Source of the DNA: CAZBSE01 sp964494385
GTDB lineage: Bacteria; Actinomycetota; Humimicrobiia; Humimicrobiales; Humimicrobiaceae
Direction: 5' to 3'
Assembly: GCA_964494385.1 (NCBI GenBank)
Contig: CAZBSE010000004.1
Coordinates: forward strand, 1 to 64,000
Length of the DNA stretch: 64,000 nt
Below are positions 38,558-48,187 of the stretch, one piece after another. Under the pieces are notes generated by a model, which was given only the letters and a program-made list of their open reading frames with translations, made no database searches and was not told the DNA's origin. Within the stretch, counting starts at the first letter, position 1. Each line of letters opens with the position of its first letter. The translations under genes and the position numbers were made by a program.

Positions 38558-39259
38558 TTAACTGTCTTTGTCAAATAAATCAGGCCTTTTTAATCTGGTT
38601 ATTTCTATTGATTTTTTCTCTCTCCACTTCTGTATATCTTTATGGTTCCCGCTTAAAAGAATACGGGGGACAGGCGTCTTTTTAAAAATAAGGGGTCTTG
38701 TGTACTGGGGATAATCCAGTAAATTATTTTCAAAGGACTCTGTTTCTAAAGATTCCTTTTTTCCTACCACACCGGGCAGCAATCTTATCACTCCGTCTAT
38801 TACTGCCATGGCCGGGATCTCTCCACCTGTGAGCACATAATCTCCGATAGAAATCTCTGCATCAATCAGCCACTTTACGGCCCTCTGATCAATACCCTCG
38901 TATCTTCCGCAAACCAATATTATATTTTCAAGATTTGAAAGATATTTTAATTTACCCTGGTTCAATCTCTCTCCTCTGGGAGTAAGCAAAATTGTCTTTT
39001 GTTTTTCTTTTTGTTTGATTTTATTCTTCTTTTTTATAAAAGTCACAGCCCTGTCCAGCGGTTCCGGCATCAATATCATACCGGCACCTCCGCCATATGG
39101 CCTATCATCTATTTTCCCTTGCTTACAGCCGGAAAAATCTCTTAAATTATATACATTCAGCCGGCATATATTTTTCTTAAAAGCTTCTTTTATTATGCCG
39201 AATCTGGTGATATCGCCAAATATCTTTGGAAAAATAGTTATTACATCTATTTTTAACAT
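38558..39259 (-). CDS. trmD: tRNA (guanine-37-N1) methyltransferase
   Basis: SPOUT-class methyltransferase preventing +1 frameshifting at G37-containing tRNAs. The 233-residue product shows PYGGGAGMILMPEP, the knot segment LVCGRYEGIDQRAV, and YVLTGGEIPAM, and the LDYPQYTRP motif. Sits in the rimM-trmD-rplS cluster. Confidence 0.96.
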   Translation of the reverse strand: MLKIDVITIFPKIFGDITRFGIIKEAFKKNICRLNVYNLRDFSGCKQGKIDDRPYGGGAGMILMPEPLDRAVTFIKKKNKIKQKEKQKTILLTPRGERLNQGKLKYLSNLENIILVCGRYEGIDQRAVKWLIDAEISIGDYVLTGGEIPAMAVIDGVIRLLPGVVGKKESLETESFENNLLDYPQYTRPLIFKKTPVPRILLSGNHKDIQKWREKKSIEITRLKRPDLFDKDS

Positions 39260-39297
39260 TTTAATTATAAAAAGATTTTAAAATATGAAATGCGGAT

Positions 39298-39852
39298 TTA
39301 AATATATTCAGGGATCTTTTTTAATAATATCATTCTTTCTTTTGTGTTTATGCTATCAATATAATTATTAATGACGGGAACATATAGAATGCTGCCCCTT
39401 ATTCCCTTTGTCTTGATGTCCTTATTCTCTATCTTCACTTTTAAATTATCATTGGATATCAGTTTTTCCACTGCAATAGCTTTGCCGATAAAAACTTTAT
39501 CTCTTGTATAGACCCTGCAGCCTATTATATCGTCCACCCAGTATTGGTCCCTTTTAAGCTTTGGCCCGCTGCTGGTATGCCTGAAAATATTTGTTCCTTT
39601 AAATTCTTCGGCACGGTTTCGGTCATTTATCTGTTTGAATTTAATTACGAGGGCGAGAGGCTTTCTTCCCTCTTTCAGCTTGACGTCCTCGACCTCCGCT
39701 TTATTAATACATTTCCGGTCAAAAAAAAGAATATCTCCCCTTTTAATAGTTTTGGGATAATCAGTAAGCAACATTACATTTACTTCTCCCTTTATTCCAT
39801 GCGGCTTACTAATTATCCCAATTAACCTTGCATCTACATTTACTTCTGACAT
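39298..39852 (-). CDS. rimM: 16S rRNA processing protein RimM
   Basis: 30S maturation factor binding S19. The 184-residue protein has the N-terminal beta-barrel (IGIISKPHGIKGEVNV) and the C-terminal PRC-barrel (YWVDDIIGCRVYT onward, including ILYVPVINNYIDSI). It lies between the KH protein and trmD. Confidence 0.93.
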   Translation of the reverse strand: MSEVNVDARLIGIISKPHGIKGEVNVMLLTDYPKTIKRGDILFFDRKCINKAEVEDVKLKEGRKPLALVIKFKQINDRNRAEEFKGTNIFRHTSSGPKLKRDQYWVDDIIGCRVYTRDKVFIGKAIAVEKLISNDNLKVKIENKDIKTKGIRGSILYVPVINNYIDSINTKERMILLKKIPEYI

Positions 39853-39900
39853 TTACTATGCCTGTTTAAATAAATCTATCTATATTTATATATTAAATTT

Positions 39901-40134
39901 TCAATCCATAATCTTTACTATAGAGGACTTGCCTCTTTTAGCAGATGCAGCTCTCATAATAACCCTTAGAGCATTTGCGGTTCTTCCTTTTTTACCAATC
40001 ACCTTTCCCAGATCGTCTTCTGCAACTTTTAACTTGAAAATTACTGTTTTGTCATCTTCCTCCTCTTCTGTGATTTCAACGTCATCCGGGCTGTCAACCA
40101 ACTCTTTTACCATGTACTCAAGTAGTTCTTTCAC
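39901..40134 (-). CDS. khpA: KH-domain RNA-binding protein (KhpA)
   Basis: The 77-residue protein is a single KH domain with LGKVIGKKGRTANALRVIM (GxxG loop GKKG). In many bacteria it lies between rpsP and rimM and works with KhpB/EloR as an RNA chaperone. A slightly acidic insert (EITEEEEDD) precedes the KH core. Confidence 0.93.
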   Translation of the reverse strand: MKELLEYMVKELVDSPDDVEITEEEEDDKTVIFKLKVAEDDLGKVIGKKGRTANALRVIMRAASAKRGKSSIVKIMD

Positions 40135-40162
40135 TATTTACCTCCAGTCTAAATTGTAATAA

Positions 40163-40408
40163 CTACCTCTTTAAACCAATCTTATCAAAAAGTTTTTGAA
40201 CTGTATCTGTCGGTTTTGCACCTTTCTTGATCCAATCAATAGCTTTATCCTTATCTACTTCTATTTTTGATGGATCACATTTTGGGTCATATGTTCCTAT
40301 TTTTTCAATAAACCTCCCATCTCTCGGTGATCTGATATCTGCTACCACAATCCTGTAAAAGGGTTGTTTCTTCGAACCAATTCTTGTCAATCTGATCTTT
40401 ACACTCAA
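40163..40408 (-). CDS. rpsP: Ribosomal protein S16
   Basis: I choose TTG 40408, six bases after a GGAGG Shine-Dalgarno, giving an 81-residue protein starting [23 protein letters not shown] frame opening at TTG 40420 would place the Shine-Dalgarno inside the coding region. The [13 protein letters not shown] motif is present. First gene of the rpsP-khpA-rimM-trmD-rplS run after ffh. Confidence 0.96.
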   Translation of the reverse strand: MSVKIRLTRIGSKKQPFYRIVVADIRSPRDGRFIEKIGTYDPKCDPSKIEVDKDKAIDWIKKGAKPTDTVQKLFDKIGLKR

Positions 40409-40490
40409 TAAAACCTCCAAATTTCGTCAACATATAGCTTTTTGCCATAATTATATATTGTTCTATAAAACTTGCAAAACTTTTTTTTAG

Positions 40491-41819
40491 TTAGAAATTT
40501 CCAAAAGGCATATTAAATTTACCCTTCTGGCCCGAAAACTGCTTCAGCATCTGCCTGGTTTTACTAAACTGCTTGAGCAATCTGTTTACTTCCGATACTG
40601 TACTGCCGCTTCCCTTTGCTATTCTCTTTTTCCTGCTGCCATTGATTATATGAGGCCTGCGTCTTTCTTCTACAGTCATGGAATTTATTATAGCCTCTAT
40701 CCGATCCAGGTGAGAATCATCAAAATTTACTTTTTTAAGCATCTTGTTCTTGCCTGCCATGGGTATCATAGAGAATATTTTATCCAGCGATCCTATCTTT
40801 TTTATACTTTTCAACTGTCCTACGAAATCTTCGAAATTTAGTTCATTTTTATATATTTTCTCTTCAATTCTTTTGGCCTCCTTTTTGCTTACCGCTTTTT
40901 CCGCCTTTTCGACTAAAGTCATCACATCGCCCTTACCCAATATTCTTGAGGCAATCCTATCGGGGTAAAATATATCAAAATCTTCAACTTTTTCTCCGTT
41001 TGATACAAACTTTATAGGTTTCTTAACCACATAATAAACGGAAAGCGCGGCACCTCCTCTGGTATCACTGTCCAACTTGGTTAAAATTATTCCATCACAT
41101 TCAACTTTCTGATTAAAGCTGGAAGCAATATTTACAGCTTCCTGGCCGGTCATAGCATCAAGTACCAGGTATATCTGATGCGGACTTACTTTTTTCTTTA
41201 TATTTACGATTTCTTCCATCATATTCTCATCAATATGCAATCTTCCGGCAGTATCTATTATAACTACATCGCTTCCTGATTTTTTAAATAGTTCCAATCC
41301 TTTTACCGATATGGAAACCGGATCTAAATTTTCATTGGAATAAACATCCACTCCTATATTTTTTGCCATATCTTCCAGCTGGAGTACGGCTGCCGGCCTG
41401 TAAATATCTGCAGCTACTACGGACACTTTTTTCTGAAACCTTGCCTTTAAGAAATTGGCCAGTTTTATAACCGATGAAGTTTTACCGGAGCCCTGGAGCC
41501 CGACTGTCATTATAACTGTGGGACCTTTGGGAACAAAACTTATGCTGCCGCTGCTAGAGCCCAGCATTCTTATAATTTCTTCATTTACTATTTTTACTAC
41601 CTGCTGATAGGGAGTAAGGCTTTCAAGTATTTTTTCGCCTATTGCCTTTGCCTTTACATTTTCTAAAAATTCCTTAACAACTTTAAAATTTACATCGGCT
41701 TCCAGCAGTGCCAGTTTTATTTCCCTTAATGCACTGTCCAGATCACCTGGATTTATTTTGCCTTTATTTCTTATTTTAAAAAATAAATTTTCAAACTTCG
41801 CCGTCAGCTGATCAAACAT
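40491..41819 (-). CDS. ffh: Signal recognition particle GTPase Ffh
   Basis: Targets nascent membrane proteins with 4.5S RNA. The 442-residue protein has the N domain, G domain (P-loop GLQGSGKT near 109-116, DTAGR, TKLDSDTRGGAAL) and a C-terminal M domain with the GSGSTVSEVNRLLKQF RNA-binding motif and a short Met-poor tail. Directly follows ftsY, so both SRP GTPases are co-transcribed. Confidence 0.97.
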   Translation of the reverse strand: MFDQLTAKFENLFFKIRNKGKINPGDLDSALREIKLALLEADVNFKVVKEFLENVKAKAIGEKILESLTPYQQVVKIVNEEIIRMLGSSSGSISFVPKGPTVIMTVGLQGSGKTSSVIKLANFLKARFQKKVSVVAADIYRPAAVLQLEDMAKNIGVDVYSNENLDPVSISVKGLELFKKSGSDVVIIDTAGRLHIDENMMEEIVNIKKKVSPHQIYLVLDAMTGQEAVNIASSFNQKVECDGIILTKLDSDTRGGAALSVYYVVKKPIKFVSNGEKVEDFDIFYPDRIASRILGKGDVMTLVEKAEKAVSKKEAKRIEEKIYKNELNFEDFVGQLKSIKKIGSLDKIFSMIPMAGKNKMLKKVNFDDSHLDRIEAIINSMTVEERRRPHIINGSRKKRIAKGSGSTVSEVNRLLKQFSKTRQMLKQFSGQKGKFNMPFGNF

Positions 41820-41850
41820 CGTAAAATCCTTTTTAATCTTGATATTAAAG

Positions 41851-42723
41851 TCAGGAGAATATCAATTCGGTAAACCTTACTGCATCAAATTGAAATATAT
41901 CTTCCATTTTTTCTCCATTGGAAACCATTTTTATGGGAATTCCCAGATCATGCTTTATGGTAATTACTATCCCGCCCTTGGAAGCGCTGTCAACCTTGGT
42001 TAAGATAATGCCGGTTAAGTTTAACGCATTATTAAACAACTCCGCCTGATTTTTAGCATTTTGTCCGGTAGTGGAATCAACTACCAGTAGTATTTCATCG
42101 ACTTCCCGGCCTATTCTCTTGTTAATTACTTTTTTTATTTTCTTCAGCTCTTCCATTAAATTATATGAAGTTTGCATCCTTCCGGCGGTATCGATTATGA
42201 CCACGTCGATGTTCCTGGCTTTTGCCTTTTCTATGCTGTCGTAAACTACCGCTCCGGGATCTGATAATTTTTGGTGTGATACCATATCCAGCCCTAATTT
42301 TTCAGCATAATATTGTATTTGCTCCACTGCAGCCGACCTGTATGTATCTGCGGCCGATATTAGAACCTTTTTCCCTTCTTCTTTAAATAATTTGGCCAGC
42401 TTTGCAACTGCTGTGGTTTTACCCACTCCGTTTACCCCTACCACTAAAATCACCGCAGGACGAATGGCCGGTATATTTAACTTATGATCTTTGTTCCCAT
42501 TAAGGATTTCTATAATCTGTTTCTTTAAAAGTGCCTTTACCTTTCCCGAATCATTTATATTCTCACGGTAAACATAATCCTTCACTTCATCCAGCATCTT
42601 ACCTGCAGTACTGATACTAATGTCACTGGTTACCAGCTGTTCTTCCAGCTCTTCCCAGAACTGACCCTTATTGTCTTTAAACTTGTTCCAGAAATAATTT
42701 AAATTTTTAATTAATCTCTGCAT
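41851..42723 (-). CDS. ftsY: SRP receptor GTPase FtsY
   Basis: Receptor partner of Ffh. The product (290 residues from ATG 42723; a TTG at 42732 would add three) is essentially the NG domain alone: P-loop GVNGVGKT, DTAGRMQ and TKVDSASKGG, with only a short N-terminal region and no acidic A domain. The start lies inside the smc end, so translation is probably coupled. Confidence 0.95.
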   Translation of the reverse strand: MQRLIKNLNYFWNKFKDNKGQFWEELEEQLVTSDISISTAGKMLDEVKDYVYRENINDSGKVKALLKKQIIEILNGNKDHKLNIPAIRPAVILVVGVNGVGKTTAVAKLAKLFKEEGKKVLISAADTYRSAAVEQIQYYAEKLGLDMVSHQKLSDPGAVVYDSIEKAKARNIDVVIIDTAGRMQTSYNLMEELKKIKKVINKRIGREVDEILLVVDSTTGQNAKNQAELFNNALNLTGIILTKVDSASKGGIVITIKHDLGIPIKMVSNGEKMEDIFQFDAVRFTELIFS

Positions 42724-45025
42724 GTTTTTCAATTTTTTCAGCTATTATCTTGGAGATCCCGCTAGATTGCATGGTGACGCCATAAATTGTATCTGCAATT
42801 TCCATGGTCCTCTTCTGATGGGTAATTATTATGATTTGCTGCTTTTCCGAAAATTTCTTTACAAGGGTTAAAAACCTTCCGATATTTACATCATCAAGTG
42901 CGGCATCCACCTCATCAAATACATAAAAAGGCGATGGGTTTATGGAATAAATAGAGAAGAGAAAAGCCATGGAGACTAAAGATTTTTCTCCTCCTGAAAG
43001 CAGCGAAATAGGAGCGAATTTATTATTGCCTATATCTACCTTTAGATCTACGCCTGTTTCATCCTTATCCGGACCCCCGTTTCTTTCCAGCTGCATTTCG
43101 CCTTCGCCTAAAGGAAACAACACCTTGAAGTATCTTCTAAAGCACCTGTTAATTTCATCAAATCTCTCAAAAAATAAATCGGCTATTTTTATATTCATAT
43201 CTTTAATTAGTTCCTCCAGATTATTTTTACTTTCGCTTAGATCAAGTCTCTGATGGTTCAGGAAATCAAATCTCTTTTTTATCCTGCTGTATTCAATAGC
43301 CGCATTGGGATTAACGTTTCCATATTTTTTTATATCATTCTTGAGCCTTCTTACTACGGCCTCCGATTTTCTAATGTCGGTACTGGGACTATAACTTTTT
43401 AGTGCATACTCCATTGACATGTTATAATTATCGGTGATTCCTTCCGCTATTATTTTTACTTTTTCTTTTACTTGCTCTTTTTTTAAATTTATTTTATACA
43501 TCTTATTTTCAAGATTTAATCTGGACATATTCAACTGGTTGATTTTGCCATCCAGCTCACCTATTTTTTTCTGGCTTCCGGACAGTAAAATGCGTCTTTT
43601 TTCAAATTCAGGATAAAGTTTATCTTTGATATCCCTCCAGATAGATTTATAGTCATTTAAAAGTAAATAAATTTTTTTCGATCTCTTTAGATTAATGCTG
43701 CAGACTTCTTTTATGGCTTCTATCTTATCCAATCTTTGCCTGAGATTTCCGGTCCCTTCTCCGTTACTTTTATTTTCATGCGGCCCGTCTTCCTGCCCGT
43801 TCTTTTTTTCGTTCTGCTGTCTCTCAATCATCTTAAATAAACCTTTTAGTTCTTCTTCTATTATCTTCCCTTCGTTTTCGATAAAGCTGCCGTCAACATC
43901 GTCTTTTATTTTTCCCTTCAATTTTTCCAAAAAATTTAAAAATAATTTGTCCAGCTTATTAAGCTTATTTAAAATATTCTCTAAAAAAGACTGCTTGATT
44001 TTATTATCGTATTGTTTTAACGGGCTGCGTAAACTTCCCGCGCTCTCAATACTGCCAAGCTCCAGTTCAAACATATTATATAATGTAGCAAAAACATTCC
44101 TCTTGCTCTCTGCCAGAGATATCATATGGCCAAGCTGATCACTTTTCGAATTGAACATATCGATTCTGCTTTTCCAGAGTTCATACTCGCTATTCTTTTT
44201 ATCCATAAGCTTCAAAAGGCTGTTCTTTTCCTTCTCCAGTCTTAAAGCTTCTGCCTCTATATCCTCCAGCTTATCCTTGCTTTTAGCATATGTGATATTT
44301 TCACTTTCCCACTCTTTATTTGAATTGTTAAGATAAGCAATAAAAAGAGAAATTTCCTCTTTTTTTAGATGATTGGAAACTTCAGCATATTCCCGGGCTC
44401 TATTTGCCTCAATCTCAAGCGGATCCATTGTCCTCTTTATTTCTTCGGTTAAATCATCTATTCTTTCGATATCATTTTTTACCTTCTGAAGTTTCCCTAT
44501 TGATTTATCTCTCCTATTTTTATGTTTTGATATGCCCAATACTTCATCTATTATAATTTTTCTCTCAAGTGACTTTAGCATCGCAATATCATTAATCTGC
44601 CCCTGATTTATTATAATATGCAAGCCTTTACCTATTCCGCTGTCTGCTGTCATTTCCTGAATATCGATTAACCTGCAGGGAGAAGAATTTATAAAATAAT
44701 CACTGCCTCCTTTAGAAAATACCCTGCGGGTGAATTTCACATCCCTGAATTCTGTATTAAACAATCTATCGGAGTTATCAAACATAAGAGAAACTTCGGC
44801 AATTCCCATTTCCTCGTTTTTACTTTTAAAAATAACATCCCCCATAGAATTACCTCTCAGCGATTTCGGACTCTGCTCACCCAGGACCCAGGAAATAGCA
44901 TCCGCTATATTGCTCTTACCGCTTCCATTTGGGCCCACAACCACACTGACTCCAGGCTCAAAGAATAACTGGCTTTTATTTTTAAAAGATTTAAAACCCC
45001 GCAGAGATATGTTTTTTAAGTACAA
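42707..45025 (-). CDS. smc: SMC-family chromosome condensation ATPase, short form without a recognisable hinge
   Basis: The product is 772 residues; bacterial Smc is normally about 1150-1200. The heads are complete: Walker A GPNGSGKSN at 31-39, Q-loop VLGEQSPKSLRG at 47-58, signature LSGGEKSLVSMAF at 676-688, Walker B FYVFDEVDAALDD at 700-712 and the switch His near 736. Between them (about 165-605) lie only two helical stretches (about 165-330 and 430-600) joined by less regular sequence and a hydrophilic Gly/Asn/Glu-rich linker at 405-428. I find no hinge-type Gly-rich dimerisation domain and no CxxC hook. Standard order rnc-smc-ftsY argues it is the chromosomal Smc, internally shortened. 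Confidence 0.92.
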   Translation of the reverse strand: MYLKNISLRGFKSFKNKSQLFFEPGVSVVVGPNGSGKSNIADAISWVLGEQSPKSLRGNSMGDVIFKSKNEEMGIAEVSLMFDNSDRLFNTEFRDVKFTRRVFSKGGSDYFINSSPCRLIDIQEMTADSGIGKGLHIIINQGQINDIAMLKSLERKIIIDEVLGISKHKNRRDKSIGKLQKVKNDIERIDDLTEEIKRTMDPLEIEANRAREYAEVSNHLKKEEISLFIAYLNNSNKEWESENITYAKSKDKLEDIEAEALRLEKEKNSLLKLMDKKNSEYELWKSRIDMFNSKSDQLGHMISLAESKRNVFATLYNMFELELGSIESAGSLRSPLKQYDNKIKQSFLENILNKLNKLDKLFLNFLEKLKGKIKDDVDGSFIENEGKIIEEELKGLFKMIERQQNEKKNGQEDGPHENKSNGEGTGNLRQRLDKIEAIKEVCSINLKRSKKIYLLLNDYKSIWRDIKDKLYPEFEKRRILLSGSQKKIGELDGKINQLNMSRLNLENKMYKINLKKEQVKEKVKIIAEGITDNYNMSMEYALKSYSPSTDIRKSEAVVRRLKNDIKKYGNVNPNAAIEYSRIKKRFDFLNHQRLDLSESKNNLEELIKDMNIKIADLFFERFDEINRCFRRYFKVLFPLGEGEMQLERNGGPDKDETGVDLKVDIGNNKFAPISLLSGGEKSLVSMAFLFSIYSINPSPFYVFDEVDAALDDVNIGRFLTLVKKFSEKQQIIIITHQKRTMEIADTIYGVTMQSSGISKIIAEKIEKHAEIN

Positions 45026-45045
45026 TTGTAAATTCCCGGTAAAAG

Positions 45046-45765
45046 TTATAATTTTAAGTTATATAATTTCTTTAAAGTATTTTTAGCAGCATTCTGTTCA
45101 GATTCCTTTTTGCTTTTTCCTTTACCTTTTCCTACTATTTTATCATCAAGCACCACTACCGAATAAAATGATTTATCATGATCGGGACCTTCGGATTTAA
45201 TCAATCTGTATTTTGCCAGTTTAGAGTAATCAGCCTGGACAATTTCCTGAAGATAGGTTTTGTAATCCATAATCTTTGTCGTGTCGATTAACTTCTCGAT
45301 CCTCTTTTTATACCTATCCATCACCCAGTTAAAGGCAAAATCAATTCCCTTATCAGTATAAATGGCACCAATAAGCGCTTCCATGCTATCCGCTAAAATT
45401 GATGCTTTTTCTCTCCCATGACACAATTCCTCGTTCTCGCTTAAAAGTATCTGCTGGTCTATTTTTATTTCCCCGGCCAACTCTGCCAGCGTCTTTCTGC
45501 TTACCAGAACTGATCTTATTTTAGCCATCTTCCCTTCATTAAAATACTCATAATTTTTATAGATATATGAAGTAATGATAAAGGAAAGTATGCTGTCGCC
45601 TAAGAACTCAAGCTGTTCGTTACCCCTCGATTTGATATTTATCTGGCGCGCAAGCGACCTGTGCGTTAAACTTTGTATATAAATTTTTACTCTATTTGTA
45701 TTGACTCCTATAATTTTCAGCCATTTTTTTACTCTATCCTCGGGTAAAACTTCGTCATTCATCAA
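45046..45765 (-). CDS. rnc: Ribonuclease III
   Basis: Double-strand-specific RNase processing rRNA. The 239-residue protein has the catalytic motif NEQLEFLGDSIL, the second acidic site in ADSMEALIGAIYTDKG, and a C-terminal dsRNA-binding domain (from about 165, ending KKESEQNAAKNTLKKL). Between acpP and smc as in many Gram-positive lineages. Confidence 0.96.
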   Translation of the reverse strand: MMNDEVLPEDRVKKWLKIIGVNTNRVKIYIQSLTHRSLARQINIKSRGNEQLEFLGDSILSFIITSYIYKNYEYFNEGKMAKIRSVLVSRKTLAELAGEIKIDQQILLSENEELCHGREKASILADSMEALIGAIYTDKGIDFAFNWVMDRYKKRIEKLIDTTKIMDYKTYLQEIVQADYSKLAKYRLIKSEGPDHDKSFYSVVVLDDKIVGKGKGKSKKESEQNAAKNTLKKLYNLKL

Positions 45766-45829
45766 ACAGGTATCGCCGCCTTATTAAACTATAGAACTTA
45801 TTCCAGATTTTATTCCAGATTTATAAAAT

Positions 45830-46066
45830 TTATTTTTTAGAATGGGATTCAATATAGTCCAGAGCATCCTTTACTGTAATTATCTTTTCGGCATCCTCAT
45901 CACTTATTTCCACTTTGAATTTATCTTCAAATGCCATAATGAGTTCTACCAGATCCAGGGAATCAGCTCCCAGATCATCGACAAATTTGCTTTCGGACTT
46001 TATATCAGGTTCTTTAACACCAAGTATATCAACTAAAATCTCCTTAAGCCTGTCAAAATTTTCCAT
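45830..46066 (-). CDS. acpP: Acyl carrier protein
   Basis: The 78-residue acidic protein carries the phosphopantetheine attachment Ser36 in [12 protein letters not shown]. It follows plsX by 18 nt; with rpmF and rnc nearby this is a fatty-acid/phospholipid set. Confidence 0.96.
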   Translation of the reverse strand: MENFDRLKEILVDILGVKEPDIKSESKFVDDLGADSLDLVELIMAFEDKFKVEISDEDAEKIITVKDALDYIESHSKK

Positions 46067-46084
46067 TCTTTCTCCTTCTTTTAT

Positions 46085-47104
46085 TTACATTATATTATTG
46101 ATTTCAATTTTGATTTTAGCGGTTAAATTTGTCTTTAGCGCTTCCATGGCTGCCTTTATTGCATTTTTAATTGCTCTTGATTTCGAACTCCCGTGTGAAA
46201 TGATAACAGGACCGCCCAATCCCAGCAGCTGTGCCCCCCCATATTCCTCGTAATCAAATTTCTTCTTCATTTCAATAAAAGAGCCTTTTAGCCCCAGGGC
46301 CGATATTTTACTCAGTATATTCGAAGTCAATACCTTTTTGACTTCACCAAAAAAGAAGCTTGCCAGACCTTCAATTAATTTTAAAATTACGTTTCCAACA
46401 AAGCCGTCACAGACTGCTACATCCGCTCCGCCGTCAAACATATCCCTTCCCTCTATATTTCCTATAAAATTAATACTGGAACAATTTTTAAGAAGTCTAT
46501 GACTTTCAACTGCCAATTCACTGCCTTTCTTTTCTTCTTCACCAATATTAACCAGAGCAACTCTTGGATTACTTATTCCCAGTATATTTTCAGAATAAAC
46601 CTTTCCCATTACGGCAAACTGAACCAGATATTGAGGCTTGCAATCAGCATTTGCTCCGGCATCTATCAGTACGAATTTCTTATCGGACAGCGGCACTACT
46701 ACTGCAATTGCAGGTCTTATTATATTTTCAATCCTTTTTATATTAAAAAGGGAACAGGCCATTACCGCACCTGTATTGCCAGCCGAAAGAAAGGCACTGT
46801 TTTTAAGATGCGATACCATCTGTGAACCTATATAGATTGAGGATTTCTTCTTTTTCTTCAATACTTCCGAAGGTGACTCATTCATGCTGACTTCCTGATA
46901 GCTTCCGATTATCTCTATCCCATCCAGGTTCAGATGACTGGAAGCTGCGATTTTTTCAATCTTATTTTTATTGCCTACCAGCCTTATTTTAGTTCCAAAT
47001 GATTGCCTGGCTTCCACCGAACCCCTGATAACCTCTTCAGGGGCATAATCCCCTCCCATAGCATCTACTACAATTAAATACTCATCAAACTCAGATTTCA
47101 TCAT
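46085..47104 (-). CDS. plsX: Phosphate acyltransferase PlsX
   Basis: Converts acyl-ACP to acyl-phosphate for phospholipid synthesis. The 339-residue protein has VDAMGGDYAPEEVIRGS, SAGNTGAVMACS, LIDAGANADCKP and GNIEGRDMFDGGADVAVCDGFVGN motifs. It is separated from rpmF, its usual neighbour, by the acyl-CoA synthetase/DRTGG pair. Confidence 0.95.
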   Translation of the reverse strand: MMKSEFDEYLIVVDAMGGDYAPEEVIRGSVEARQSFGTKIRLVGNKNKIEKIAASSHLNLDGIEIIGSYQEVSMNESPSEVLKKKKKSSIYIGSQMVSHLKNSAFLSAGNTGAVMACSLFNIKRIENIIRPAIAVVVPLSDKKFVLIDAGANADCKPQYLVQFAVMGKVYSENILGISNPRVALVNIGEEEKKGSELAVESHRLLKNCSSINFIGNIEGRDMFDGGADVAVCDGFVGNVILKLIEGLASFFFGEVKKVLTSNILSKISALGLKGSFIEMKKKFDYEEYGGAQLLGLGGPVIISHGSSKSRAIKNAIKAAMEALKTNLTAKIKIEINNIM

Positions 47105-47121
47105 AATTTTTACCGGTTACA

Positions 47122-48186
47122 TTATTTCTTTGAAATTTCCAGCAATCTTTTTATATCTACATACTCTTTTACTACTTCTACTATTTTATCTATTTTTTTA
47201 ATCTCGTGAAATCTTACATGTCCTATAATTTCTCCTACTCTTTCTACTGCCGTTAGGGTATCAAAATTAACCAGGATCATGGGAACGCCTAATTCTTCGG
47301 CCCTTCCCAGGACCACGGTGCTTGGCTGAAAATTTCCTGTAAGTATGAGACACTTGGTAGGAGTCTCCAGAGCGGCTAGCTGGACATCTGCCCTATCGCC
47401 GCCGGTTATAACTGCCTTGTTTGCTTTCCTCCTAAAAAATTTAAGAGCCTGCTCCTGTCCCATTGCTCCGACCATGAATGCCTCTACCAGCTCATCTACC
47501 TTGTCTTCAGCGCAGATTATCTGTCCTCCTAAAAGCTCGGACATTTCTTTTACGCTTACGGAAGAAAGCATTTTATCCGATACAATATATCCAAATACTT
47601 CTATTTCTTTTTTTACAATAAATGGTATTATCAGTTCCTTAAGATAATCCACCTGGCTTCTTGGAACCCAGTTTATAATTATTCCTGCGAGTTTGCTGCC
47701 CAAAAAACTCTTTGAGTAAAGAATTTGATCCACGATTTCAGAGCCGTATTTGATTACCATAACCGCCTTGGCCCCCAGATGCTCACAAATCTTATCTGAT
47801 GATACTCCCAGGAAATATCCGTCTTCTACGCTCTTGGCTCCCTCTAAAATTACAATATCCTTACCCTTCTGGATTCTCTTGTAAGCTTTCTCGATTGATT
47901 CCATAAATTCCTTGGAGAAATTATTATCCTTTAACCCTTCTCTTACATATTGCTGGGTCAGTACGATGGGACATATATCTTCAAGCTCTTCTTTTACATC
48001 CAGTATATTGGAAATATATTGCGCATCTTCATCTGTGGTAATTCCTCCTACCCGGGTCGGCAGTGTTCCCACCGGTTTCATATATCCTACTTTGAGACCT
48101 TTTTCAACAAATAATTTCCCCACTCCCACACACATTGAACTTTTCCCTGAAAAGGGCTGATTTGAAATAAAAAATAAAGGAATCAT
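47122..48186 (-). CDS. BioD-like P-loop + DRTGG domain protein (phosphotransacetylase N-terminal-like)
   Basis: The 354-residue protein resembles the N-terminal regulatory half of large phosphotransacetylases. An AAA_26/dethiobiotin-synthetase-like P-loop domain (about 1-200; Walker-like PFSGKSS near 12-18, GYMKPVG, EGAKSVEDG) is followed by a DRTGG-type domain (about 205-325; ITGGDRADVQLAALET). The catalytic PTA_PTB domain is absent. It abuts the ADP-forming acyl-CoA synthetase (1-nt gap), a pairing known in some anaerobes and archaea, and probably senses a nucleotide or acetyl-CoA pool. That role is inferred. Confidence 0.82.
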   Translation of the reverse strand: MIPLFFISNQPFSGKSSMCVGVGKLFVEKGLKVGYMKPVGTLPTRVGGITTDEDAQYISNILDVKEELEDICPIVLTQQYVREGLKDNNFSKEFMESIEKAYKRIQKGKDIVILEGAKSVEDGYFLGVSSDKICEHLGAKAVMVIKYGSEIVDQILYSKSFLGSKLAGIIINWVPRSQVDYLKELIIPFIVKKEIEVFGYIVSDKMLSSVSVKEMSELLGGQIICAEDKVDELVEAFMVGAMGQEQALKFFRRKANKAVITGGDRADVQLAALETPTKCLILTGNFQPSTVVLGRAEELGVPMILVNFDTLTAVERVGEIIGHVRFHEIKKIDKIVEVVKEYVDIKRLLEISKK

Positions 48187-48187
48187 T

